From assembly GCF_000717055.1 (NCBI RefSeq), contig NZ_JNXI01000004.1, positions 1 to 64,000 on the forward strand: 64,000 nucleotides of DNA, written 5' to 3'. Position 1 is the stretch's first letter, and every line of letters starts with the position of its first letter. Below the pieces are notes generated by a model. The model did no database searches. It worked only from the letters and a program-made list of their open reading frames with translations, and was not told the origin of the DNA. Shown here piece by piece: positions 1 to 8,327 of this stretch. The DNA is from Streptomyces iakyrus. Its GTDB lineage: Bacteria > Actinomycetota > Actinomycetes > Streptomycetales > Streptomycetaceae. The position numbers and the translations under genes are program-made.

Positions 1-218
1 CAGCCGTCGATGACGTCCGTGCCGCGGTTGGTGAGGGTCAGGTCCACCGTGAAACCGGAACCCCAGTCGTTCGTCTTGTAGTCGACACTGCACTGAAGTC
101 CCGCCGCCTGGGCGGGAGTCGACCCTGAGGAGAGCATCGTCAACGGAAGCGCGAGAGCTGCGAGGGCTGCGGTCCACAGCCGCCGCACGGCTCCGCGTCT
201 CCGGGGTGGGGGATGCAT
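1..218 (-). CDS. Secreted CBM2 carbohydrate-binding protein, probably a cellulase (N-terminus only, cut by window edge)
   Basis: Only the first 72 codons lie in the window. They read as a positively charged secretion signal (MHPPPRRRGAVRRLW, then a hydrophobic Ala/Leu stretch ending near PAQAAG), followed by the start of a family 2 carbohydrate-binding module (QCSVDYK, then WGSGF and TLTNRG). The same fold opens the divergent GH6 gene. CBM2 modules bind crystalline cellulose or chitin and are usually joined to glycoside hydrolases, so an exported cellulase is likely, but the catalytic family cannot be seen. The ATG at 218 has a strong AAGGAGGAA ribosome site. A CebR-type box lies 48 bp upstream. 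Confidence 0.8.
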   Translation of the reverse strand, partial: MHPPPRRRGAVRRLWTAALAALALPLTMLSSGSTPAQAAGLQCSVDYKTNDWGSGFTVDLTLTNRGTDVIDG

Positions 219-265
219 GGTGCTGGTTCCTCCTTGCGGCTCGGAGAAGTCAAGGCTTGAACCAG

Positions 266-279
266 TGGGAGCGCTCCCA
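266..279. promoter_or_regulatory. CebR box (perfect palindrome)
   Basis: TGGGAGCGCTCCCA is a perfect 14-bp palindrome matching the operator of CebR, the LacI-family cello-oligosaccharide repressor of Streptomyces. It lies 48 bp upstream of the left, minus-strand cellulase gene. Confidence 0.85.
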
Positions 280-408
280 TAGTGCGGACCCGTCAGGTAC
301 CGGTCAAGGTCCTCGAAGAGTCGAAAACATTCGACGCGGGGAGTTGAGCGAAAGTCAGTGACTCCCCTGTTCTTTGCCGACACTTGGCGCTACCTTCCTT
401 GACACCAG

Positions 409-422
409 TGGGAGCGGTTCCA
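409..422. promoter_or_regulatory. Second CebR-like box (degenerate)
   Basis: TGGGAGCGGTTCCA differs from the perfect box at 266 by two bases. It is 198 bp upstream of the GH6 gene, so each divergent cellulase gene has its own candidate CebR site. Confidence 0.65.
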
Positions 423-470
423 TCAGTCGACGCGTCCGTCACGACGCACCCGACCTGCAAGGAGTCGCTC

Positions 471-587
471 ATGCGACACCTCTCGCGTTCAGTACTTTTA
501 GCCGCCGCCCAAGCGGTCGTCCCCGGCTGCGCGAGTGCCGGTGCCGGGTTCCTCATGTCCTTGTCGGAGCGCGCCCTGAACGGCTGA
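471..587 (+). CDS. Possible 38-residue leader or relic secreted peptide
   Basis: A short frame opens with ATG after a good AAGGAG site at 6-nt spacing. It encodes MRHLSRSVLLAAAQAVV and then a Cys/Ala/Gly-rich stretch resembling a secretion signal, ending 33 bp before the GH6 start. It is not in frame with the GH6 gene. It may be a leader peptide, a decayed secreted-protein start or chance. No family is recognised. Confidence 0.25.
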   Translation: MRHLSRSVLLAAAQAVVPGCASAGAGFLMSLSERALNG

Positions 588-619
588 CACCCCCACCACC
601 GAAAGGGAAACCCGCACTC

Positions 620-2341
620 ATGAGCCGTACGAGAACAGCGTTACTGGCCGCCATGGCCCTGGTCGCCGGAGCGACCGGAACCGCCTTCGCCGTCGACCCG
701 GGCGCTGCCGGCGTCGCCGCCGTCCCCTGCACCGTCGACTACAAGATCCAGAACCAGTGGAGCACCGGCTTCACCGCCGCCGTCACCATCACGAACAACA
801 GCGCCGCCAAGTCGTCGTGGTCGCTGAAGTGGTCGTACGCCGGCAACCAGAAGGTCACCAGCGGCTGGAACGCCAAGCTGAGCCAGAGCGGTGCCGCCGT
901 CACCGCGGCCAACGAGACCTACAACGCCCAGCTCGCGACCGGCGGTTCGGTCAGCTTCGGCTTCCAGGGCAGCTACAGCGGCAGCAACGCCGTCCCGGCC
1001 ACGTTCACTCTCGACGGCGTGACCTGCAACGTCGACGACGGCGGTCCCGGCGGCCCCACCGATCCGCCGGACCCGGGCGGCCCGTCCAACCGGGTCGACA
1101 ACCCCTACAGCGGCGCCAAGGTGTACGTGAATCCGGAGTGGTCCGCGAACGCCGCCGCCGAGCCGGGCGGCAGCCGCGTCGCCAACCAGCCGACGGGAGT
1201 CTGGCTGGACCGGATCGCGGCCATCAACGGCGCGGGCGGAAAGATGGGCCTGCGCGCCCACCTCGACGAGGCGCTGCGCCAGAAGGGCTCCGGCGAACTC
1301 GTCGTCCAGTTCGTCATCTACAACCTGCCCGGCCGGGACTGCTCCGCCCTCGCCTCCAACGGTGAGCTGAAGGCCGACGAGATCGGCCGCTACAAGACGG
1401 AGTACATCGACCCGATCAAGGCGATCCTCGCCGACCCGAAGTACGCCTCGCTGCGGATCGTCACGACGGTCGAGATCGACTCGCTGCCGAACCTCGTCAC
1501 CAACACCGGCAGCCGCCCGACGGCCGTCCCGCAGTGCGACGTGATGAAGGCCAACGGCAACTACGTCAAGGGCGTCGGCTACGCGCTCAACAAGCTCGGC
1601 GACGTGCCGAACGTCTACAACTACGTCGATGCCGGACACCACGGCTGGATCGGCTGGGACGACAACTTCGGCCCTACCGCCACCATCATGAAGGAGGCGG
1701 CGACCGCCGAGGGCGCCACGGTGAACGACGTCCACGGCTTCATCACCAACACGGCGAACTACAGCGCTTTGAAGGAGAACAACTTCACCATCAACGACAC
1801 CGTGGCCGGCAAGTCCGTCCGCGAGTCGAAATGGGTCGACTGGAACCGCTACCTCGATGAGCTGTCCTACGCCCAGGCCTTCCGCAACCAGCTGGTCTCG
1901 GCGGGCTTCAACTCGAACATCGGCATGCTCATCGACACCTCCCGCAACGGCTGGGGCGGCGCCGCACGGCCCACCGGACCGGGTGCGACGACGAGCGTCG
2001 ACACGTACGTCGACGGCGGGCGGTACGACCGCCGCTTCAATGCCGGCAACTGGTGCAACCAGTCCGGAGCCGGCCTCGGCGAGCGCCCGCAGGCGGCCCC
2101 GGCGACCGGGATCGACGCCTACGTGTGGATGAAGCCGCCGGGTGAGTCCGACGGGTCGAGCAAGGCCATCCCGAACGACGAGGGCAAGGGCTTCGATCGC
2201 ATGTGCGACCCCACCTATGAGGGCAACCCGCGGAACAACAACAACATGTCCGGTGCCCTGCCGGACGCGCCGATTTCCGGGCACTGGTTCTCCGCCCAGT
2301 TCCGGCAGCTGATGCAGAACGCGTACCCTCCGCTGTCCTGA
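620..2341 (+). CDS. Secreted GH6 cellulase (1,4-beta-cellobiosidase type) with N-terminal CBM2
   Basis: This 573-residue exported enzyme hydrolyses cellulose with inversion. A signal peptide ends near ATGTAFA (about residue 25). A CBM2 module covers about 35-139 with its Cys pair (VPCTVDYK and VTCNVDD), a Gly/Pro/Asp linker about 140-160, and the GH6 catalytic domain about 161-573. The GH6 signature YNLPGRDCSA lies near 233-242 and contains the catalytic-region Asp; VDAGHHGWIGWDDN near 335-348 is also typical. The length and loop-rich C-terminal half suit a cellobiohydrolase better than an endoglucanase. The ATG at 620 is chosen because the signal peptide starts there; the frame upstream is longer but gives no export signal. 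Regulation is probably by CebR through the boxes at 266 and 409. Confidence 0.92.
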   Translation: MSRTRTALLAAMALVAGATGTAFAVDPGAAGVAAVPCTVDYKIQNQWSTGFTAAVTITNNSAAKSSWSLKWSYAGNQKVTSGWNAKLSQSGAAVTAANETYNAQLATGGSVSFGFQGSYSGSNAVPATFTLDGVTCNVDDGGPGGPTDPPDPGGPSNRVDNPYSGAKVYVNPEWSANAAAEPGGSRVANQPTGVWLDRIAAINGAGGKMGLRAHLDEALRQKGSGELVVQFVIYNLPGRDCSALASNGELKADEIGRYKTEYIDPIKAILADPKYASLRIVTTVEIDSLPNLVTNTGSRPTAVPQCDVMKANGNYVKGVGYALNKLGDVPNVYNYVDAGHHGWIGWDDNFGPTATIMKEAATAEGATVNDVHGFITNTANYSALKENNFTINDTVAGKSVRESKWVDWNRYLDELSYAQAFRNQLVSAGFNSNIGMLIDTSRNGWGGAARPTGPGATTSVDTYVDGGRYDRRFNAGNWCNQSGAGLGERPQAAPATGIDAYVWMKPPGESDGSSKAIPNDEGKGFDRMCDPTYEGNPRNNNNMSGALPDAPISGHWFSAQFRQLMQNAYPPLS

Positions 2342-2350
2342 TCCGCCCAT

Positions 2351-2382
2351 GCTGAACCGCTGAACCGCTGAACCGCTGATCC
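2351..2382. repeat. Four tandem 8-bp repeats (GCTGAACC)
   Basis: GCTGAACC occurs three times exactly and a fourth time as GCTGATCC, between the GH6 stop codon and its terminator. It looks like a slippage array in the 3' untranslated region. Confidence 0.9.
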
Positions 2383-2408
2383 GCCGGGGCCCTGCCCCGG
2401 CGGATTTT
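2380..2408 (+). terminator. Intrinsic terminator after the GH6 gene
   Basis: An 11-bp perfect stem (TCCGCCGGGGC with GCCCCGGCGGA), a 3-nt loop and a following TTTT. Confidence 0.85.
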
Positions 2409-2486
2409 GCGGGACCGGCAACAGCAGTGGCCTTCGCACGGTGCGCCGTCGCACGCTGACCGCATCCGAGCGAGAGGCTGACCACC

Positions 2487-3383
2487 ATGGCGCACCACCA
2501 CCACGACCACGAGCGGGGCCACGGTTCCCACCACGGCCACACGGACATCGACTGGGCCGAGATGGGCCCGACGCTGGAGGCCTCGGCGGAGCTGTTCGCG
2601 TCCCTGTACGAGCGGGCCCTGGGCTGGCTGGCGCAGGAGGTGACCGAGCCGGGTCTGATCGTCGACGCGGGCAGCGGGCCGGGGGTCGTGTCCTGCCTGT
2701 TCGCGGAGACGTTCCCGGGCGCGCGGATCGTGGCGGTGGACGGTTCCGACGGGCTGCTGGAGCGGGCCCGGGCGCGCGCCGAGCGGCAGGGGGTCGCCGA
2801 CCGCTTCGGCACGATCACGGGTGAACTCCCCGACGCACTGGGCGAGCTGGACTACCCGGCCGATCTGCTGTGGGCGAGCCGCAGCCTGCACCACCTCGGC
2901 GACCAGCGGGCGGCGCTCGCCGCGTTCGCGCAGCGGCTGGCACCCGGCGGCACGCTGGCCCTCATGGAGGGCGGTCTGCCGCTGCGGTTCCTCCCCCGTG
3001 ACTTCGGCATCGGCCGGCCCGGTCTCCAGGCGCGGATCGACGCGGTGGAGGCGGACTGGTTCACCCGGATGCGCACCGATCTGCCCGGGCACGTGGCCGA
3101 GACCGAGAACTGGCCCGCCCTGCTCGCCGCCGCGGGCCTGAAGCACACGAGGACGCACAGCTTCCTGCTCGACCTCCCGGCGCCCGCCTCCGACCGGGCG
3201 CGTGCCTATGTCGTGGCGTCCCTGGCGCACATGCGCGACAAGCTCGCCGAAGGCCTCGACGCCGAGGACCTGGCGACTGTGGACCGCCTGCTCGACCCGG
3301 ACGACGAGGCGAGCCTGCACCACCGCCCGGACATGTTCGTCCTGGAGGCCCACACGGTCCACACGGCGGTCCGGCCTGCCTAG
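2487..3383 (+). CDS. Class I SAM-dependent methyltransferase with His-rich N-terminus
   Basis: This 298-residue protein carries the Rossmann-like methyltransferase core: motif I VDAGSGPG at about 58-65, an acidic motif II (VAVDGSD) about 25 residues later, and motif IV near DLLWASRSLHH. This matches the UbiE/Methyltransf_25 type. The substrate cannot be told. The first 18 residues contain nine histidines (MAHHHHDHERGHGSHHGH), a natural metal-binding-like tail not needed for the fold. It is monocistronic, between the GH6 terminator and an SDR gene 83 bp downstream. Confidence 0.85.
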   Translation: MAHHHHDHERGHGSHHGHTDIDWAEMGPTLEASAELFASLYERALGWLAQEVTEPGLIVDAGSGPGVVSCLFAETFPGARIVAVDGSDGLLERARARAERQGVADRFGTITGELPDALGELDYPADLLWASRSLHHLGDQRAALAAFAQRLAPGGTLALMEGGLPLRFLPRDFGIGRPGLQARIDAVEADWFTRMRTDLPGHVAETENWPALLAAAGLKHTRTHSFLLDLPAPASDRARAYVVASLAHMRDKLAEGLDAEDLATVDRLLDPDDEASLHHRPDMFVLEAHTVHTAVRPA

Positions 3384-3466
3384 CGGAGGCAGCCCTTGAC
3401 TTCGAGAGTGCTCCAAGTGATGGACTCCCCGGCATCGCACACCGGCCCAGATCACAGGGGGAATCC

Positions 3467-4168
3467 ATGTCCGACTCTCAGGTCGCGCTCATCACCGGCG
3501 GGGGCAGCGGTATCGGCGCCGCTGTCGCCCGGCAACTGCTGGACGCCGGGTACCGGGTGGCCGTCACCGGGCGGGGGGAGGAGCGGCTGCGGGCCTTCGC
3601 CGAGGAACTGGGGCGGCCCGACGGGCTGCTGACGCTCGCCGGTGACACCGCCGTGTACGAGGACGTCCGGGCCGCGGTCGACACCACCGTGAAGACCTTC
3701 GGGCGGCTCGACACGGTCGTCGCCAACGCCGGTTTCGCCACCCACGACACGGTCGCGGAGGGCGACCCGGCCGGCTGGACCGACATGGTGCTGACCAACG
3801 TCCTCGGCCCGGCCCTGCTGATCAGGGCGTCCATCGACGCGCTGAAGGAGACGCGCGGCCGGATCGTCCTGGTCGGCAGCGTCGCCGGGTTCGTGCACGG
3901 GCCGGGCAACATCTACGGCGCGACGAAGTGGGCCGTGACGGGACTCGCCGAGAACACCCGGCGGCAGGTCACCGAGTGGGGCGTGGGCGTCACCCTGGTC
4001 GCGCCCGGCCGGACGGAAACCCCCTTCTGGGACTCCTACGGCAGCCTCCCGCCCGGCCACCTCCTCACCGCCGGCCAGATCGCCGACTCGATCGTCTGGG
4101 CGATGCGGCAGCCGGAGGGGGTCGACGTCAACACGGTGGTCGTACGGCCGGTGGGGCAGCCGGTCTGA
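3467..4168 (+). CDS. Short-chain dehydrogenase/reductase (SDR)
   Basis: A 233-residue classical SDR. The cofactor loop TGGGSGIG spans residues 10-17, the NAG motif is in VVANAGFA, and the catalytic Ser (GSVAG, near 136), Tyr and Lys (YGATK, about 149-153) are all present. The Arg at 36 (VTGRG) suggests NADP(H). The substrate is unknown. The ATG follows an AGGGGG ribosome site. It converges on an aldo/keto reductase gene, with a terminator hairpin between them. Confidence 0.9.
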   Translation: MSDSQVALITGGGSGIGAAVARQLLDAGYRVAVTGRGEERLRAFAEELGRPDGLLTLAGDTAVYEDVRAAVDTTVKTFGRLDTVVANAGFATHDTVAEGDPAGWTDMVLTNVLGPALLIRASIDALKETRGRIVLVGSVAGFVHGPGNIYGATKWAVTGLAENTRRQVTEWGVGVTLVAPGRTETPFWDSYGSLPPGHLLTAGQIADSIVWAMRQPEGVDVNTVVVRPVGQPV

Positions 4169-4185
4169 GCATGCGGAAGCGACGG

Positions 4186-4226
4186 CGCCCCGGTCCGGGT
4201 CCCGCTGGGGGCTCCGGGCCGGGGCG
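4186..4226. terminator. Hairpin between convergent SDR and aldo/keto reductase genes
   Basis: CGCCCCGG at 4186-4193 pairs with CCGGGGCG at 4219-4226, with a further CCGG/CCGG pair inside. There is no T-run, as is common for Streptomyces terminators. Confidence 0.55.
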
Positions 4227-4239
4227 TCACCGGTGCGGC

Positions 4240-5073
4240 TCAGGCGCCGTTGAACTCGGCCGGGTCCGGACCGATGCGGCGGTCCTCGTTCAGCGCGCTG
4301 ATCGCCGCGAGGTCCTCGTCGTCGAGGCTGAAGTCGAACACGTCGATGTTCTCCTTGATCCGCGACGGGGTCACGGACTTCGGGATCACCACGTTGCCCA
4401 GCTGGAGGTGCCAGCGCAGCACCACCTGGGCCGGGGTGCGGTCGTGCTTGCGGGCGATGGCCACGATCGCCGGGACCTCCAGCAGGCCCTTGCCCTGGCC
4501 GAGCGGCGACCAGGCCTCCGTGGCGATGCCCTGCTCCGCGTGGTACTCGCGGGAGGCGCCCTGCTGCAGGTGCGGGTGCAACTCGATCTGGTTCACCGCC
4601 GGGACCACCGACGTCTCACCGATCAGCTTCTCAAGGTGCTCGGGAAGGAAGTTGGAGACGCCGATGGCCCGGATCCGGCCGTCGGCGTGCAGCTTCTCGA
4701 ACGCCTTGTAGGTGTCGACGTACAGACCCCGCTCCGGCGTCGGCCAGTGGATCAGGTACAGGTCGACGTAGTCCAGGCCGAGCTTCTCCAGCGACGTGTC
4801 GAAGGCGCGCAGCGTGGAGTCGTACCCCTGGTCGGCGTTCCAGAGCTTCGTGGTGACGAAGAGCTCCTCGCGGGGGACGCCGGAGCCGGCGATGGCCTTG
4901 CCGGTGCCCTCCTCGTTGCCGTAGATCGCCGCTGTGTCGATGCTGCGGTACCCGGCCTCCAGCGCCGTCGCGACGGCCGTCTCGGCCTCGTCGTCCGGCA
5001 CCTGCCAGACGCCGAAGCCCAGCTGGGGCATCTCGACGCCGTTGTTCAGGATGATCGGGGGGACCTTGCTCAC
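4240..5073 (-). CDS. Aldo/keto reductase (AKR superfamily)
   Basis: A 277-residue NADPH-dependent reductase of the 2,5-diketo-gluconate reductase type. The catalytic tetrad is visible: Asp and Tyr in DTAAIYG (about 45 and 50), Lys in TTKLWN (about 75) and His in LIHWP (about 108). The C-terminal IPKSVTPSRIKEN motif binds the NADPH phosphate. The GTG start at 5073 (VSKVPPIILNNG) matches where the family normally begins and follows a GAAGGA site; the frame runs 32 codons further upstream without family similarity. The physiological substrate is not evident. Confidence 0.9.
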   Translation of the reverse strand: MSKVPPIILNNGVEMPQLGFGVWQVPDDEAETAVATALEAGYRSIDTAAIYGNEEGTGKAIAGSGVPREELFVTTKLWNADQGYDSTLRAFDTSLEKLGLDYVDLYLIHWPTPERGLYVDTYKAFEKLHADGRIRAIGVSNFLPEHLEKLIGETSVVPAVNQIELHPHLQQGASREYHAEQGIATEAWSPLGQGKGLLEVPAIVAIARKHDRTPAQVVLRWHLQLGNVVIPKSVTPSRIKENIDVFDFSLDDEDLAAISALNEDRRIGPDPAEFNGA

Positions 5074-5188
5074 GAGCTCTCGATCCTTCGGTAAGTGGTC
5101 AGGTGTACTCCCATCGTCAACGATCACGCGCGGTGATGCATTCCTGACGGGAGAATTCCGAAGCCACACCTGCCCCGCGAGGCGCGTG

Positions 5189-7015
5189 TCACGCCCGGTA
5201 GAGCGCTTCGACCTCGTTCTCGTACGCCTTCTCGATCGCCTTCCGCTTCAGCTTCAGGGACGGGGTCAGCAACCCGTGCTCCTCCGTGAACGGCTGGGCC
5301 AGTATGCGGAAGGTGCGGATCGACTCGGCCTGCGAGACGAGGGTGTTGGCGGCGACCACCGCGCGGCGCACCTCCGTCTCCAGGTCCGCGTCGCGCACCA
5401 GTTCCGCCGGGGACATCTGCGGCTTGGCCCGCATGGCCAGCCAGTGCTCCACGGCCTCCTGGTCGAGGGTGACCAGGGCGGCGATGTAGGGGCGGTCGTT
5501 GCCCACGACGATGCACTGGTTGACCAGCGGATGGTCCCGGACGCGTTCCTCCAGCACCCCGGGCGAAACGCTCTTGCCGCCGGACGTGACCAGGATCTCC
5601 TTCTTGCGGCCGGTGATGGTGAGGAAGCCGTCCTCGTCCAGCGCGCCGAGGTCGCCGGTGGCGAGCCAGCCGTCGTGCAGGGTGGCGTCGGTGGCCTTCT
5701 GGTTGTTGAGGTAGCCCTGGAACACGTTCTCGCCGCGCAGCCAGATCTCACCGTCGTCCGCGATGTGCACGGTCATGCCCGGGATGGGCTGCCCGACCGT
5801 GCCGAAGCGGGTGCGCCCGGGCGGATTGGCGGTCGCGGCGGCCGTGGACTCCGTCAGGCCGTAACCCTCGTAGATGTGCACGCCCGCGCCGGCGAAGAAC
5901 AGTCCGAGCCGGCGGTCCATCGCCGAGCCGCCGGACATGGCGTGCTTGATGCGGCCGCCCATCGCGGCGCGGATCTTGCCGTAGACCAGCTTGTCGAACA
6001 GCTGGTGCTGCATGCGCAGCCCCGCCGACGGGCCGGGGCCGGTGCCCCAGGCCTTGGCTTCCATGGCGTCGGCGTACTTGATGGCTACCTCGACGGCCTT
6101 CTCGAAGGGGCCGGAGCGGCCCTCCTTCTCGGCCTTGCGGCGGGCCGCGTTGAACACCTTCTCGAAGATGTACGGCACGGCCAGGAAGAACGTCGGCTTG
6201 AACGCGGCCAGGTCGGGCAGCAGGGCCGCCGCGTTCAGCTGCGGCTGATGCCCGAACTTCACCTTGCCGCGGATCCCCGCGACCTGGACCATCCGCCCGA
6301 AGACGTGCGCGAGCGGCAGGAACAGCAGGGTCGCCGCCTCGTCGCCGCGCCGGGAGTGGAACACCGGCTCCCAGCGCTCGATGACGGTGTCCGCCTCGTA
6401 CATGAAGTTGCCGTGCGTGATGACACAGCCCTTGGGGCGGCCGGTGGTGCCCGAGGTGTAGATGATCGTGGCGACCGAGTCGGGGGTGACGGCCTGCCGG
6501 TGGCGGTGCACCATCTCGTCGTCGAGGTGCGCGCCCGCGTCGTACAGCTCGTGCACGGCGCCGGAGTCGAGCTGCCACAGCCGGCGCAGCTGGGGCAGCC
6601 GGTCGATGACGGTGGCGATCGTCATCGCGTGGTCCTCGTGCTCCACGACCGCGGCCGTCACCTCGGCGTCGTACAGCATCCAGAAGCACTGCTCGGCCGA
6701 GGACGTCGGGTAGACCGGCACGACCTGGGCGCCGATCGTCCACAGCGCGTAGTCGAACAGCGTCCACTCGTAGCGCGTGCGGGACATGATCGCGACCCGG
6801 TCGCCGAACCGGATGCCGCTCGCCAGCAGGCCCTTGGCCAGCGCGAGCACCTCGTCGCGGAACTCGGCACTGGTGACGTCCCGCCACTGGCCGGAGTCGT
6901 CCTTGCGGCCCAGCGCGATGTGCAGCGGGTCCTCCTGGGCATGTTCGAAGACCACGTCGGCCAGACCGCCCACCGGAGGTGCCAACGCCAACGGAGGGAT
7001 GGTGAACTCGCGCAA
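5189..7015 (-). CDS. Long-chain-fatty-acid--CoA ligase (AMP-forming)
   Basis: This 608-residue adenylating enzyme activates fatty acids to acyl-CoA through acyl-AMP. The P-loop-like motif YTSGTTGRPKG lies near 186-196, YEGYGLTES is the adenine/acyl-binding motif, and TGDLGALDEDGFLTITGRKKE near 445-465 is the hinge. The C-terminal catalytic Lys is in LKLKRKAIE. Length and end sequence fit the FadD15-like long-chain subfamily common in actinobacteria. It is separately transcribed; about 300 bp of non-coding DNA precede it. Confidence 0.9.
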   Translation of the reverse strand: MREFTIPPLALAPPVGGLADVVFEHAQEDPLHIALGRKDDSGQWRDVTSAEFRDEVLALAKGLLASGIRFGDRVAIMSRTRYEWTLFDYALWTIGAQVVPVYPTSSAEQCFWMLYDAEVTAAVVEHEDHAMTIATVIDRLPQLRRLWQLDSGAVHELYDAGAHLDDEMVHRHRQAVTPDSVATIIYTSGTTGRPKGCVITHGNFMYEADTVIERWEPVFHSRRGDEAATLLFLPLAHVFGRMVQVAGIRGKVKFGHQPQLNAAALLPDLAAFKPTFFLAVPYIFEKVFNAARRKAEKEGRSGPFEKAVEVAIKYADAMEAKAWGTGPGPSAGLRMQHQLFDKLVYGKIRAAMGGRIKHAMSGGSAMDRRLGLFFAGAGVHIYEGYGLTESTAAATANPPGRTRFGTVGQPIPGMTVHIADDGEIWLRGENVFQGYLNNQKATDATLHDGWLATGDLGALDEDGFLTITGRKKEILVTSGGKSVSPGVLEERVRDHPLVNQCIVVGNDRPYIAALVTLDQEAVEHWLAMRAKPQMSPAELVRDADLETEVRRAVVAANTLVSQAESIRTFRILAQPFTEEHGLLTPSLKLKRKAIEKAYENEVEALYRA

Positions 7016-7315
7016 ACCCCGCTCCCCGCTCCTCAGCGCTCCTGTCGAGTGACGTCCCGCACAGCGCCGTGAAAGCTACCCCACCCGGCCAGGGGGCGGG
7101 AGGGGGTGCGAAGACGGGCATCGCTCCGGTCCGCGCTGGTCAGCGTGGGAAAAAGCGCTCACATGGGGAAGGGTCGGACACAATCCTGACGGTTGAGTAA
7201 GTTTCGGTGCCGTAATCTCCACCGAATCTGTACGAGTGCGGTCGCGGCGCGACGGGCCGTGGAACGGGCTCTCTTCCGTCAGCGGAACAGTGACGGATTG
7301 TGTCACTCCGGTTCG
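7016..7315. other. Non-coding gap upstream of the acyl-CoA ligase
   Basis: No convincing gene is seen. The stretch lies between the LysR stop codon and the acyl-CoA ligase start, both on the minus strand, and should hold the ligase promoter. A reading frame at 7076-7306 on the minus strand lacks Streptomyces codon bias and a ribosome site. Confidence 0.5.
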
Positions 7316-8194
7316 TCACAGCCCTTTGCGCTCGGTGCGGTGCAGCCGATCCCCGCCTGCCAGGATCGCCGCCGTCAGGGCGTCCGCCGCGCCCTGGGCG
7401 GAGGGCCGGCGGCGGCCGTGGACGAGCACGAAGTCGACCTGGCCCAGCTCCGGCAGCCCCGCCCGGTCCGGGACCCGGACAAGACCCGGCGGGATCAGGC
7501 CGCGGGAGTGCGCCATCACGCCGAGGCCCGCCCGGGCCGCCGCGACGAGGCCGTTGAGGCTGCCGCTGGTGCACACCACCCGCCACTGCCGGCCCTGCCG
7601 CTCCAGCGCCTCCAGGGCGAGCGCGCGGGTGATGCCCGGCGGCGGGTAGACGATGAGCGGCACCGGGCGGTCCGGGTCGAGCCGGAGGCGTTCCGCGCCG
7701 ATCCACACCAGCCGGTCGTGCCGGACCAGCTCGCCCCTGGGGTCCTCGGGCCGCCGCTTGGCCAGGACGAGGTCCAGCTTCCCGGCGGCGAGCTGCTCGT
7801 GCAGCGTGCCCGACAGCTCGACCGTCAGCTCCAGGTCGACCTCCGGGTGCTCGTGCCGGAAGCCCTCCAGGATCTCCGGCAGCCGGGTCAGCACGAAGTC
7901 CTCCGAGGCGCCGAAACGCAGTCGGCCGCGCAGCCGGGTGCCCGCGAAGAACGCCGCCGCCTGCTCGTGCACCTCCAGGATCCGGCGCGCGAAGCCGAGC
8001 ATGGCCTCGCCGTCCTCGGTCAGCTCCACCGAGTGCGTGTCCCGGGTGAACAGCGTCCGCCCGGCGGCGTCCTCCAGCCGCCGCACGTGCTGGCTGACCG
8101 TCGACTGCCGCAGCCCGAGGCGCCGCGCGGCCTGCGTGAAGCTCAGCGTCTGCGCCACCGACAGGAACGTGCGCAACTGGGAAGGGTCGTACAT
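7316..8194 (-). CDS. LysR-family transcriptional regulator
   Basis: A 292-residue LTTR. The winged-helix domain at residues 4-63 includes LSFTQAARRLGLRQSTVSQHVRRLE. An effector domain of the periplasmic-binding type follows (about 90-285), beginning GRLRFGASEDF. It is divergent from a bile-acid-symporter-like permease gene 133 bp away, the usual arrangement for an LTTR controlling a transporter. A candidate operator dyad lies between them. Confidence 0.92.
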   Translation of the reverse strand: MYDPSQLRTFLSVAQTLSFTQAARRLGLRQSTVSQHVRRLEDAAGRTLFTRDTHSVELTEDGEAMLGFARRILEVHEQAAAFFAGTRLRGRLRFGASEDFVLTRLPEILEGFRHEHPEVDLELTVELSGTLHEQLAAGKLDLVLAKRRPEDPRGELVRHDRLVWIGAERLRLDPDRPVPLIVYPPPGITRALALEALERQGRQWRVVCTSGSLNGLVAAARAGLGVMAHSRGLIPPGLVRVPDRAGLPELGQVDFVLVHGRRRPSAQGAADALTAAILAGGDRLHRTERKGL

Positions 8195-8232
8195 GGCGCC
8201 AGGTTATCGCGGAACGTGATGACAGTGAGAGC

Positions 8233-8249
8233 CGTATACGGGATTCCCG
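8233..8249. promoter_or_regulatory. Candidate LysR operator in the divergent promoter
   Basis: CGTATACG (a perfect palindrome) overlaps CGGGATTCCCG (5-bp arms around one base). It is the most symmetrical element between the LysR gene and the permease gene it faces. Confidence 0.4.
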
Positions 8250-8327
8250 ATCGCCGGGTGGGGGAGCACGATGGAGGGGGGCCGCTCCGGCCCCGGACCC
8301 ACCGAAGTACCAAGCAAGTGGAGCACC

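Noticed and set aside
641..2818. 725-codon minus-strand frame across the cellulase gene
   Set aside because: Antisense shadow of the GH6 gene caused by high GC; composition is Arg/Val/Gly-rich with no domain.
7076..7306. 76-codon minus-strand frame upstream of the acyl-CoA ligase
   Set aside because: No ribosome site, poor codon bias and no recognisable domain.
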